A stretch of 64,000 bases of DNA from Brachyhypopomus gauderio (GCF_052324685.1 NC_135213.1:40916700-40980699), one strand, 5' to 3'; numbered from the stretch's first letter, positions 1 to 11,635 are shown. Translations and numbers: made by a program. The notes: generated by a model not told the origin, from the letters alone.

Positions 1-80
1 AACCTCAGTATCGTACTAGGAACCTCAGTATCGTACTGGGAACCTCAGTATCGTACTGGGAACCTCAGTATCGTACTGGG
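1..80. repeat. 20-bp tandem repeat cut by the window edge
   Basis: Four head-to-tail copies of AACCTCAGTATCGTACTGGG, with one G/A difference in the first copy. The array probably continues to the left of the window. It lies upstream of the visible tmeff2 exons. Positions 81-289 after it show no gene or recognisable element. Confidence 0.95.
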
Positions 81-289
81 AAGTTGCTGTGTTTCTTTGA
101 GGTTTGGTATGGCTGGTATGGTTTCTCCCCTGTGACCATGACACTGCTTCACTGAGTGACTTCAGGAACACACTCACTCAGACTGGCTGCCCCCTGAAGA
201 CAAAACACTCCTTCAGCGTCAGTGTGAACTGCAAATTATTATTTTATTCTTATAATGACTTAGAGCTAAGATAACATCAAAATATGTAG

Positions 290-1437
290 ACTACCCCTAC
301 CAACCCCCTCAACTACCCCTACCAACCCCCTCAACCACCCCTACCAACCCACCCAACCACCCCTACCAACCCTCTCAACTACCCCTACCAACCCACCCAA
401 CCACCCCTACCAACCCCCTCAACTACCCCTACCAACCCCCTCAACCACCCCTACCAACCCACCCAACCACCCCTACCAACCCCCTCAACCACCCCTACCA
501 ACCCACCCAACCACCCCTACCAACCCTCTCAACTACCCCTACCAACCCACCCAACCACCCCTACCAACCCACCCAACCACCCCTACCAACCCCCTCAACC
601 ACCCCTACCAACCCCCTCAACCACCCCTACCAACCCACCCAACCACCCCTACCAACCCCCTCAACCACCCCTACCAACCCCCTCAACCACCCCTACCAAC
701 CCACCCAACCACCCCTACCAACCCCCTCAACCACCCCTACCAACCCCCTCAACCACCCCTACCAACCCACCCAACCACCCCTACCAACCCCCTCAACCAC
801 CCCTACCAACCCCCTCAACCACCCCTACCAACCCCCTCAACCACCCCTACCAACCCACCCAACCACCCCTACCAACCCCCTCAACCACCCCTACCAACCC
901 ACCCAACCACCCCTACCAACCCACCCAACCACCCCTACCAACCCCCTCAACCACCCCTACCAACCCCTTCAACCACCCCTACCCACCCACCCAACCACCC
1001 CTACCAACCCACCCAACCACCCCTACCAACCCCCTCAACCACCCCTACCAACCCACCCAACCACCCCTACCAACCCCCTCAACCACCCCTACCAACCCCC
1101 TCAACCACCCCTACCAACCCCCTCAACCATCCCTACCAACCCACCCAACCACCCCTACCAACCCCCTCAACCACCCCTACCAACCCCCTCAACCACCCCT
1201 ACCAACCCACCCAACCACCCCTACCAACCCACCCAACCACCCCTACCAACCCCCTCAACTACCCCTACCAACCCACCCAACCACCCCTACCAACCCCCTC
1301 AACCACCCCTACCAACCCACCCAACCACCCCTACCAACCCCCTCAACCACCCCTACCAACCCACCCAACCACCCCTACCAACCCACCCAACCACCCCTAC
1401 CAACCCACCCAACCACCCCTACCCACTCATTACACAT
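290..1437. repeat. 22-bp C-rich minisatellite, about 50 copies, no G on the + strand
   Basis: Units alternate between ACCCCTACCAACCCCCTCA-type and ACCCCTACCAACCCACCCA-type versions, each about 22 bp. From 290 to 1437 the + strand contains no G at all; the nearest G residues are at 289 and 1438. The opposite strand is a continuous series of GGG/GGGG runs, so quadruplex structure is plausible on that strand and i-motif structure on this one. No open reading frame of interest. It probably sits in a tmeff2 intron. Confidence 0.97.
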
Positions 1438-2555
1438 GTTTTTATTTGATCCATAATAGCATGAAGGCCTGAAGGTTTAGTTCCTTCTCTATATGCCCTA
1501 CAGCACATTTGCTTGATTTCTGAATTTTCTGTCTTTTCCCAGTAAAATAATTCATTGATTGATGAACATGGTACATGCAATCATATGGTATACCTTGGTA
1601 ACCCATTTATTTCTGAGGGGAATTAGAAATATTGGATGAATAGGATCTTATGAAACCCATGTTTTCCAAAATAAACTCAGGACGGTGTATGTTGACTTTT
1701 AGAGGTTGTATTTGCTGAACATCATAAGACTAACACTGATGCTTCCCTTTGATTACAAACTTTGATTCATACATTAGAGCCTCAGATGAAACCCTGAAGA
1801 TAGTCCTGGTTCCTCATCAATTACTTTTACGTGCCTGGTACTGTTGCCTGAATACAAACTAATTCAGTGTTGGTGACATTTTCATGGGATTTCTAGACTT
1901 AAATTCAATAATTTGATATAACCATTTACAGTATTTTATGTTTACCCCTGCTAGCCCTCTGACTGGTATACTACAGATAACAGAAGCCCGGATTAGCTTG
2001 TTGGTTATGTCTAGCTACTAGTTTAAGATAACATGTCTAGTGATATAAGGTAGCTAGTGGTTTTCACTAGACAGTTTACGTCTGGCCATTTCAGTGCAGT
2101 TTTACTGAAGGCCTATCAGGGTGAAAATGTTCCCGATGTCTCTTTTCACGATATTTACAAAGTACAAAACGTGATGCACCGACACAATTGTGTTATGTGT
2201 GCTGTGCAGTGTAGGCAATAGTTTAAGGGTTTAAGGGTTTGTCATCTGGAAGATTTTTGCCCATGCTTGAGGTGTGAACTGATAGCTATGATAACTCACC
2301 ATTATCAGAACAGTGATCATCTCTCCCGTCCATGATGGGCAGTAAATCAGATATTTGCACGTGCCTCGAGTCCTCAGATAACCCCCTCCCTTCCAGCCAA
2401 TCAAATGCTAGCATGCCTGACTCGGTCGTCGTGGAGACGTGACCTCTAGGAGGGCACATGGGAATGATCTAACATGGCTTGTTCGAATACTTATAGGGAC
2501 AGTTACGTCCTCCTAAAATACTGGTAGGGATGTTCGTCCCTCATTCAGGCCCTCG

Positions 2556-2600
<45 letters not shown>

Positions 2601-2932
2601 CAGGTCTGCCCTTGAGCTGACTTTCCAACAGAGTAGCAGGGAAAAAAATAATCACGCCTGCCTTTTTTTTCTTCTCCTGTGTGGTTTTCCTAGTCAGTGT
2701 GCATTATGCTAATTTTGCCACTCCAAAAGCACAGAAAACAGTCCACCACTTTGTTCAGATAAGAGCTTTGAGAGACGAGAAGGGAAAATTAGAAAAAAGA
2801 GGAAAGAAAAACTTAAAAAATGACAGATTTATAATTACAGCATCGACACTTCAGTGCTACCCAGCGGGAAGTGTCCGGGGACGGCAGTTTTGTAGTCATT
2901 TTTGCTGAACATGCTCACTACCATAAACAGGG

Positions 2933-2966
<34 letters not shown>

Positions 2967-4065
2967 CCTCGGCGCACCCCTCACAAATGCAAACGTGCAC
3001 ACGCATCAGTGCTGCGAGCGCAGAGGTGCGCTGGGAGCTTGAGCAGGTTGCTCACGGAGAGACGCCGTCCTGCACCGTCCTGCACTGTCCTACGCTGTCC
3101 TACACCATCACACATTGAGATGCTGAGACGATCGTCAGTGCAGTCGTGTGTCTTGAGCTTGTGTGTATTTCTCAGCCCTTTCCAGCCACATAATTATACA
3201 CACACACACACACACACCTCCAAACGAACCTACGCTTGTCTTTATGGCAGGAAAGCCACTAGAACGCTGCTGTGGGTATCTAACGTAGCGTAGCTTCTTC
3301 TCACCACTGTCTCACTCTGTTTCTTTGATCATGTACACACACATTCAAACGCTCATTAGGACCACGTCCCCACTAGTGGAGGTGTGAGTCAGAGGAGACG
3401 CTACAACCACACATCAAAGCCCGTGGAACTCAGATACACGCTGACAGTGTCCCGCCAGTGGGAGCAGCAGTGAATCGCTAAACCACTGACCGCCACCAGT
3501 CGCAGTCTCAGAAGACCTCAGAAGACCTCTGCTACAGCTGCTACGTTAATTCCTGCTCACTCCTGTCCACCGCAGGCTGTGCACGGGTTTGGTGAAGAGC
3601 TAAATGGCTTTTTCCCCAAGATCTTGAAAATAAGGGGTGTTGAAAATAAATGTGTGCACCCTGCTGCCTCGCTCTCCGGAGCGGAGAAAACGTTTGCACT
3701 AACAGAGCTACATCTCATTCGTGGAAGACTCTGAGAGTAACGGTTGTTTATTTGTGAAGTCACTGAAAACTGCAGTTTTTTGTTCAGAGAGATGGAGCCT
3801 CTCTGTCATGGTGTTGAGCTAGGGTCTGAGACCATTAACTGCGTCGGTGGTGAACAAGTTGTGCGACAAAACTTTTTTTAAACTAAACTTTTAATGCTAC
3901 TGTGGAACCTCACTGAATATTTAAAGCTGCCCTTCAAGGAGTTTGTGACTGAATGACGTCACATGTTAGATTAACATACTCATGCACTGGAATCCAGTTT
4001 TAATCTTAAATTACCTTCCCAACCACAGACAGGAAACAGGGACTAACCTCGGTGTGTGACCACAG
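1438..4065 (+). other. probable tmeff2 intron; no exon recognised
   Basis: Positions 1438-4065 hold ordinary AT-rich sequence with (AC)n tracts at about 2561-2598, 2935-2963 and 3198-3217. I looked for the preceding tmeff2 exon (first Kazal module or the linker before the second) and did not find it, so the upstream coding exons most likely lie outside the window. A palindromic CRE, TGACGTCA, is at 3954-3961. The short reading frames here are dominated by His-Thr repeats from CA tracts or lack any family likeness. Confidence 0.5.
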
Positions 4066-4946
4066 GTGTGTCTGCAACATTGACTGCTCCCACATAAGTT
4101 TCAACCCGGTGTGTGCCTCGGACGGCCGTTCCTATGACAACCCCTGCCAGGTGAAGGAGGCGTCATGTCAGAGGCAGGAACGAATCGAAGTCAAGTTCTT
4201 GGGCCACTGCCAGGGTGAGCACACCCCCTCCCTCCCACATGCCCCTCCCTCTCTCCACACATGCCCCTCCCTCCCTCCCTCCCTCCCACGTGCCCCTCCC
4301 TCTCTCCCACATGCCCCTCCCTCTCTCCCACATGCCCCTCCCTCACTCCTACATGCCCCTCCCTCTCTCCTACATGCCCCTCCCTCTCTCCCACATGCCC
4401 CTCCCTCTCTCCCACATGCCCCTCCCTCACTCCTACATGCTCCTCCCTCTCTCCCACATGCCCCTCCCTCTCTCCACACATGCCCCTCCCTCACTCCTAC
4501 ATGCCCCTCCCTCTCCCCACACATGCCCCTCCCCTTCCTAATTGCCCCCAGCTCCACTGTCTGTGAGTGAGCACGCAGATGCTATATGACACTGTTTACT
4601 AAGACCACATAGACACTGTTGAAATTTGGCGAAATCAGCTTGTAGAAATAGGCACATTATTTCAGAAGCAGTTTCAAATTCTATTAGTCAGTAGTCACCA
4701 GCTGTGGCAGGACAGTTGGCTAAATGTACTGTTTTAGCAGAAATGTATTTAATGAGTACAGTAACATCGCCATATCAGGTGGAGAACAGCTGGTGTACAG
4801 ATGCTGATTACAGGACCATTTAAAATGCAGTTTAGTGACTATTTCTCTTACAGTGTTCTTGTGTGACCGTTGATCTTGCTTAGGTGACATGATAACAGGA
4901 ACTAGTCCTGGAGATGGACACTACGCCAGGGCAGACTACCCAGGTG

Positions 4947-5022
<76 letters not shown>

Positions 5023-5093
5023 ACATTAGTCTTGGGTAAGAAGAACCATTCTGAGACATCACCTTCCACTCAGCTCAAGTGTTTATAATGATA

Positions 5094-5187
<94 letters not shown>

Positions 5188-5354
5188 TGTGTGTGTGTGT
5201 GTGCGTGCGTGCGTGTTGTAGAGGAGAAGCCTGAAGTATCAGAGGTTGCACGAGGACTATACATCCCCTGTCCAGAGCATTACAAGAACTACTGCGTACA
5301 TGGAGACTGTGAATACCCCAACATGCTCTCAACACCATCGTGCAGGTACACACA

Positions 5355-5425
<71 letters not shown>

Positions 5426-6125
5426 TTCAGGAGGGACCCAACAACTTCATAGCCTAAAGTCAAGTCTACAGATCTTGGGCTCCCCCTGTTGTTCACTATT
5501 AACAGTGACATTACAGAGAACAAAAGACTGGATCGGAACTGGTCGTTGTGTTTAGAGACGACACAGGTGCCAATCATGAGACACGACCTCTATATAACAC
5601 CTTTCCCACTAAACCCTAAACCTAACTTACCCTAACCCTGACTCAACCTCTATATGACATTAAATCCGTTTACCAATCCCACAGTTTAAATGATGCATAT
5701 GTTAATCTGTCTCTCTGTGGGTGGGTGTATGTCCTGTGGTAGCTTATAGCTCAAGGGTAAAGCAGAAATACTTTACTGCCTTTCCAAGCATGTGACATTT
5801 TGGTGTTATTTTTTCAGCCAACATGTTAAGGCATGAGTTTATTTATTACCATGTTTGTGCTGATGTGGAGTGAACCACGTGAGCAGGAGTGAGAACACAT
5901 TTCAGCAGGTCACAGCTGACCCATCTCGACTCCTGTAAGGCAATAAAACCTTATTTTCTGGTTCTTTTTCCTTCCGTCTCACAGCCTTCCACGTTGTTGC
6001 ATCAGAGTTGGGTAGGAATCGGTTTTACAGGGGAAAATAAAACAAAGGAAAAGAGAAATTAAGAAAGGAAGAAAAATGAAAGAGCAGGAGAGATTTCAGA
6101 CAGAGCAGAACAAAACCCATGGAGT

Positions 6126-6162
<37 letters not shown>

Positions 6163-6173
6163 CAAGGGAGAGA

Positions 6174-6215
<42 letters not shown>

Positions 6216-6225
6216 AAGGGAGAGA

Positions 6226-6265
<40 letters not shown>

Positions 6266-7350
6266 ATAGTGTGGTTGTATTCCTTCAGGTATATGTGTTT
6301 CACAGGGTTTGTTATAGGCTGCAGGGTTTGAAATGTTCAGGAACGTGACGTTTGTTCAAACAGCCTCCCGAGTATCATCTACTCCACACACTCCCTGCTC
6401 AGTATAGCAGGGTAACTCTGATCAGGACTGAACTGTCTGCTGACATCTAAAGGACAGGGCCCTCCTCTGAGGACAACAGTGTACATCTACCACAGAGAGC
6501 CAAGGCTTTTGGCTTGAAAGAGGAGTGAAGCTGTCTGTGTCAAGCTGAGATAACAATCCTTCAGCCCCAGGAAGTGGCTTCTGCAGCACTTACCGTCTAC
6601 TTACGATGCCAGCATAACATCTTTTCCCCAAGCAGTTTCACACCAGTTCACACCTCTGCACATCAAGTCACCTTAACAAGTGTCATGACGTCACGGAGGT
6701 TTTAAATACAGGGGAACGTCCCCATTTAGAGATTAGCTGGCAGCAGTAAGAACATTCACTTTGATTCACTAATGTTACACCAATTCAGTGTCCTTGATTG
6801 TTGAAAATGAGAGAAGGAACATATATATATAGAAGAGAGAGAGCAAGATGGAAAAGAGATAGAGATAGAGGAGTTGGAGTGAGAAGGAGGAGAGACATGT
6901 GGAAGGAGAGAAATGAAGAGAGAGAGAGAGAGAGAGAAGATTTATAGAGAGGAGGCAAATGGAGAGAGAGTTGGAGAAAGATAAAGACAAAGATAGATAG
7001 AGGGAGAAGGGAGGAGTGTATACATACACACACGACCTCACATACACACACAGACTGTATTTCTTCATTAGACTGTTCCTTGAGATTAGTTGATGACACG
7101 TTTTTGTTTGTTTGTTCCTGATTGGTCCATGCAGCTGTCACTCAGGCTTCATTGGCCCCCAGTGTGACACGAAGGAGTACAACGTGCTGTACGTGGTTCC
7201 AGGATCTGGGAAGCTGCGCTACGTCCTCATCGCCTCCATCATCGGTGCCCTGCAGGTGGCCGTCATCTGTGTGGTGGTGCTGTGTATCACACGGTGAGAC
7301 ACACACAACACACACACACATGTACACACATATACACACACACACACATA

Positions 7351-7444
<94 letters not shown>

Positions 7445-7528
7445 TGAACACACATACACACATGAACACACACACACACACACACATGAACACACATACA
7501 CACACACATATATACACACACACACATG

Positions 7529-7572
<44 letters not shown>

Positions 7573-7584
7573 CACACACACATG

Positions 7585-7624
<40 letters not shown>

Positions 7625-7663
7625 CACACACACACACTCACACATATATACACACACACACAA

Positions 7664-7695
<32 letters not shown>

Positions 7696-9936
7696 TCACA
7701 CACTTATACACACACTCACATATATACACACACATATACACTCACACACACACACAGACGCACGCACGCACGCACACACACATATACACACATGAACACA
7801 CACTCACCCCTCCAGACACACTCTCATATACCTGTATATGCTCAGGCACACACACACACACACACCTGTGTTGTATGTACTCTGCACTGACTATACCAGC
7901 CTGTGTCCTCCGCAGTAGTAATGGTCACTGTTACAGTGATTGACTGTACGCAGATACAAATACTGATCCCTCAGTAAGCGGGTTTGATTCTTATAGTGAA
8001 AACGTGTCTACATATGTCTCCTAGAAGGTTATCTGAAGGAACCCACAACATAACAACACCTATATACACACCAATTCTAAGGGAACATGTGCAAGGCAGT
8101 GCTATTCTGAAGAAACAGCGGGGAGCATTACTTACTTAAACACACACAGAGAAACCACAGTGTGATCTTTAGTGGGACTGGATTTAAAAGTGAAAGGTCA
8201 GCTGACAGGTGCCTGTACACTGATTAAAGTCCCTTAAATCTCCTCCACTCCTCAATCACCTTCCAAATGAACACCATTGACTCCCAGACACTGGGCCTGG
8301 CCAGGGGAGACCCAGCAGAGGCAGTGCTAACTCAGATCAATCCACCGGCTGAAGGCCATAACACACCAGCCATCTGGAGCACCTGGCCCGTCCCGTAGAT
8401 ACATCAGCTGGGTCAAGGTCAGCACAGATTTAAACATTTAAACAAAAACTGCACATTTTAAGAGGAGCCCTTGCGCAAACCAGCCACACCACATCCACAG
8501 TAAAGAACGTGTCCTACCACAATGTCTAGCACTAGATCAACAGAGCCAGAATGATTGTCGTGTGTTTCCAATGGGAGATGCCCAAACATGTGCACATACT
8601 CATATATCAGTCAGGCCAGACACCTGTAAGATGAATTAAACGTCCTCTGTGCACAACCACATGACTTCACTGGTGTTTGGCCTAGTGCACTTGCCCCGAG
8701 CTCTTGACAATAACAGCAGAGGTGGCACACAAATATTACGGGACAAAATGTACTTGTAAATGACTCTTAATTTGAAAGGTTATCCAACTAGTTCTCAAGT
8801 GTTTCTTCAGCACCAGCTAGCTGCCAAACGAATAACCCAGATGCTATAAACTGAGAAACAGGTGGGGCAGTAATCATGTTGAGGATTGCATTCTTATATC
8901 ATGTAACGATGCTAAATATTTGTTAGAATATATATATTTATTTGATCATATTTCATATGTATGCATATGCAGGTTTTGTCAATATAGTCGATTCAATTCA
9001 GTTCAGTTTATGTCATAATTCAGGTGAAATGGCCATAATCAGTCAAAGAGTTTCAGCCCCAGTGGGGAGGGTATCTGTGACCCAGGGGCAGCACCTCAAA
9101 CACAGAGTATAGGACATGGGAACAACCATTAATAATGCAACATCCTTTGTTTACTGTTTGTTGTTTGTGGAATATAATCAATGTTCTGAATAGGAGACCA
9201 ATAACTTCAGAGCTCCCTGCACACAATTCTTTCAGACATTTTGTTTACTTAAATTAAACAAAATAAAGACACACAGTGGCACTTGGCTTTTGCATGAATG
9301 AATGAATGAGTGAATTAATTAACAGCCCAAGGCATCTAGAGCCATGAATTCAGCCGGCAGACGTTGTTTAATGTGCTGTAGGGCTTTAGAAATTGAAAAG
9401 TATAAAGCAGATCATTTATAGCTTGAGTCATTCTTTCAGAGCTTATCTCCAGTTATTATTATTATATGCTTCAACATTGCCTCTACAGTATATGGGTGAA
9501 AGGTTATAACTACAATGACTCCAGCAGACCTATCGCACCTACAGTACCTGTATATATATGAAAGTTGCAATTTTCCGGTCATATAACAGCCCTATTTATG
9601 TTCCCACTGCATACACAATGCTGCTAGCAAAAAACATTCACCTTTTGTAGCAATATTATCAATTAAATATTAATAATGAAAACCTCAGGTTTAGTAAGGA
9701 ATATTTTACTTGTTGTATTTTCAAAATGTACCACTAGGTGGCAGTGCAGGACAAGCAGTTGTAAAAATCAGATCCAGTACCCACACAAATATTTGAGTCC
9801 ATACATGAGTTAATGAAGAACCTCTACCTGTCTCCACAGGAAGTGCCCACGGACCAACCGAATCAACCGTCAAAAGCAAAACGTCACACACTACAACTCT
9901 GAGAACACCCTACGAGCCTCCACACGACTCATCTGA
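4066..9936 (+). CDS. tmeff2: tomoregulin-2 (TMEFF2), 3' half: second Kazal module, EGF module, transmembrane segment, tail
   Basis: Five coding exons: 4066-4214, 4884-4943, 5222-5345, 7135-7293, 9840-9936 (stop TGA 9934-9936), all with GT/AG borders and compatible phases; 195 residues are visible. Exon 1 encodes a follistatin/Kazal module starting CVCNIDCSHISFNPVCASDG. Exon 2 is a short linker containing GDGHYARADYP. Exons 3 and 4 split a six-cysteine EGF module (IPCPEHY ... CHSGFIGPQC). Exon 4 continues with YNVLYVVPG and one hydrophobic membrane helix ending VVVLCITR. Exon 5 is the cytosolic tail, KCPRTNRINRQKQN and final RASTRLI. The linker GHYAR and terminal RASTRLI point to TMEFF2 rather than TMEFF1. 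TMEFF2 is a type I membrane protein, largely neural, with a sheddable ectodomain linked to growth-factor signalling. The signal peptide and first Kazal module must lie upstream. The introns are crowded with long CA/TG tracts that begin almost at the splice sites. Confidence 0.94.
4216..4545. repeat. 21-bp pyrimidine-rich minisatellite in a tmeff2 intron
   Basis: About 15 copies of a 21-bp unit built from ACATGCCCCTCCCTCTCTCC and close variants (CTCACTCCT, CTCTCCACAC). It starts within a few bases of the donor site of the Kazal exon (GTGAGC at 4215). Pro/Leu-rich and Gly/Arg/Glu-rich frames through it on both strands are repeat artefacts. Confidence 0.95.
4947..5021. repeat. (GT)n microsatellite just after a tmeff2 donor site
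   Basis: About 37 GT dinucleotides, starting 3-4 bases past the donor GTGATG at 4944. It is uninterrupted in the sequence shown. Confidence 0.97.
5095..5220 (+). repeat. (TG)n tract running into a tmeff2 acceptor site
   Basis: More than 50 TG dinucleotides, with one AT interruption near 5181, pass into GTGCGTGCGTGCGTGTTGTAG, whose AG (5220-5221) is the acceptor of the EGF exon at 5222. No normal pyrimidine tract is present, so the pre-mRNA has a UG repeat where a polypyrimidine tract is expected. Confidence 0.95.
5346..5424 (+). repeat. (AC)n tract starting at a tmeff2 donor site
   Basis: The donor GTACAC at 5346 is followed by a few ACAG bases and then about 37 AC dinucleotides. As RNA it is complementary to the UG tract upstream of the same exon. 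Confidence 0.97.
5605..5650. repeat. degenerate telomere-like hexamers
   Basis: The stretch contains ACTAAACCCTAAACCTAA and TACCCTAACCCTGA, a few imperfect CCCTAA-like units. It is far too short and degenerate to be an interstitial telomere block. It is recorded only as a local repeat in a tmeff2 intron. Confidence 0.4.
6122..6262. repeat. (GA)n purine tract with an internal duplication
   Basis: About 140 bases of GAGAGA with two interspersed AGCAAGGGAG units and GTGAGAGA boundaries, which suggests a duplicated block of roughly 50 bp. A second, looser GA-rich stretch lies at about 6830-7010. Both are in the intron before the transmembrane exon of tmeff2. The Ser/Leu and Arg/Glu frames across them are low-complexity artefacts. 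Confidence 0.93.
6686..6710 (+). promoter_or_regulatory. CRE palindrome followed by a TATA-like sequence
   Basis: TGACGTCA (6686-6693) is followed about 8 bases later by TTTAAATA. The arrangement resembles a small core promoter inside the tmeff2 intron, but no transcript or exon is visible to support it. Confidence 0.25.
7298..7865. repeat. compound CA/TA microsatellite, about 570 bp
   Basis: Mostly (CA)n with ATATAC, ATGAAC and CACTCAC interruptions, starting 4 bases after the donor GTGAGA at 7294. Long His-Thr and Cys-Val frames on both strands come entirely from this tract and are not genes. Confidence 0.97.
7866..9839 (+). other. last tmeff2 intron; no further gene seen
   Basis: This unique AT-rich intron sequence ends at the acceptor CTCCACAG (9832-9839) of the final tmeff2 exon. 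I see no coding exon, RNA gene or clear transposon. A CTCF-consensus site at 9731 is listed separately. Confidence 0.6.
9731..9745 (+). promoter_or_regulatory. CTCF-consensus motif
   Basis: CCACTAGGTGGCAGT fits the CTCF core consensus CCASYAGRKGGCRSY at every position. It lies about 95 bp before the last tmeff2 exon. Sequence match only; binding is not shown. Confidence 0.5.
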
Positions 9937-10260
9937 GCACCGGAGCCTACAGAACCATGACGGGGATTAGGGGCACTGCAGAGAGAACATAGATGCAAAA
10001 TGGCTGCTCCCACCTTCCTCTGGGGGGGGGAACCGGGCTGGACCACTAGACAGATGGGATGGGGGGGGGGACGAGATGCGGGGGACAACACGCGATGCCT
10101 TGCACCTGTGGCACAGGACACAAACAGAGAGAATCGTAGGAGACCACATTAGGACAAGTCCTGTTATTTGATTATGTATGGGTAATATTTCCAATAGTTT
10201 CTTTGTTTGTCTTGATGGGGTCTTTTTTCTGTAAATGTAAATAAATAATTTATATCACAA
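9937..10260 (+). other. tmeff2 3' UTR with polyadenylation signal
   Basis: The stop codon is followed by G-rich runs (about 10022-10080) and then AATAAA at 10240-10245, giving a plausible short 3' UTR of about 320 bases. Later signals in the AT-rich sequence downstream are possible. Confidence 0.5.
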
Positions 10261-10959
10261 AAACAGATAATAATACATGGGTGTGTTTTATGGTGCCAGT
10301 ATGTTGAGGATAACCGACTGGAAGATGTTTGGAAGATAACATACATTTTACAATATTTAATGGTTTTCTTCCCTAATGTCAATATCTCACAGCATTACGA
10401 AACTTATTTTGTTAACACAACACCCACTCTGACCACCAGGCGGTGTAGTCACACATAAAGAACTTGCAGTATCCTGTCTGCAACTTCAGCCAAGATCAGT
10501 ATCAGTTTTACAGGGTCATTTTCAACAGTGGGAGCACATGTGAATCAGCTGTTGACACCCTGCAGCTACAACACCATGTCTAGTGCAGTTGTCATACTCT
10601 CAAAATGACAAACCATCAACCTTTAATTCTGGCTCTAGTTGATGGACCAATGAAACTGAAACTGAATGTTAGTGTGCTAACCAATTGCTACTATTTTAGT
10701 GTTTTGTAAACATCCTCTTACATGTCCCATTGAGTATACTACTGAACTACTGAACATATCACATAATCAAATCAAATGTCTCAGCATATAAAACCTCACG
10801 TGGTAAAACTACAAACTAGTTCCAACTAGCACAATGAAATCACTCAGAATCACCACAAAAATTTGCAACTGAAACTCTCAGCTTTAGAGGTTTGGTGGTG
10901 TCATTATTTGTCATTCAAATTAACAAAAACAATTTGGAATATATTGTACACTGTTAACA
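10261..10959. other. intergenic, nothing recognised
   Basis: AT-rich sequence after the tmeff2 polyadenylation signal. No open reading frame with family likeness and no clear repeat family was seen. Confidence 0.5.
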
Positions 10960-11200
10960 CAGACAACTATGTCTGTAGTACACTAACACCAAATGGTATG
11001 TTAACGTGCTACATGCTAACTGGCAGATTTTTATGTAGTGCACTATTACTGACAGGTTAGCATGTCTGTAGTACAATAACTCTGATTGGTTATTATGTTT
11101 GGAGTATACAAATTCCGATAGGTTAGTATGTTTGTAGTACATTAAATCTGATTGGTTAATAGGCTTTAGAGTACACATGTAAATTGGTTAGTATGCATAT
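10960..11200. repeat. degenerate tandem repeat of about 45-50 bp
   Basis: Five or so diverged copies share TTAGTATGT, TGTAGTACA and CTGATTGGTTA in the same order. Divergence between copies is much greater than in the other minisatellites of the window, so this is an older array. Positions 11201-11635 after it show nothing recognisable. Confidence 0.6.
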
Positions 11201-11635
11201 AACACACCAGCACTATTTGATTCAAATTTGAGTAAGAAAACATCAACAGACAATTTTGAATGAATAACAATTGCCATTTGTAATGATATTTTCATGCAGT
11301 TTTCCTCTCTGAACACAATGTTCTTTTTTTATTGTACTCTAGTACTCTTATTTTGGCACCATGTTTTATCTTACGCTGATGTTACTGATAATACATGTAT
11401 TAGGCTGTAGCTCATATGTCCACTAGCTGCTCTGTGATGACATTTCTGCACACAGTGTAACTTTCCCATGGCAGAGAAACACTAAAATAACAGTGCAGTG
11501 ATGTGTGTAAACAGGACAAAGGAGACGGTAATCTAGAGTAGAGCAGGGTCCGTGCATCTTGATGTAGCTCAGCTTTAAGTAAGGGTGGAGTGAGACTGGT
11601 GTGGAAATCGGGAAATTTTAAAACATGCAAATACA

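Noticed and set aside
4168-4557. Gly/Arg/Glu-rich and Pro/Leu-rich frames
   Set aside because: They come from the 21-bp pyrimidine minisatellite in the tmeff2 intron and overlap the real Kazal exon only in part.
5605-5650. Interstitial telomere sequence
   Set aside because: Only a few imperfect CCCTAA units are present; a similar weak stretch of TTAGGG-like units at 60015-60050 is also too degenerate.
7142-7890. Long His-Thr and Cys-Val reading frames on both strands
   Set aside because: They are translations of a CA/TA microsatellite; the same is true of frames at 5070-5460, 12857-13225 and 26725-27124.
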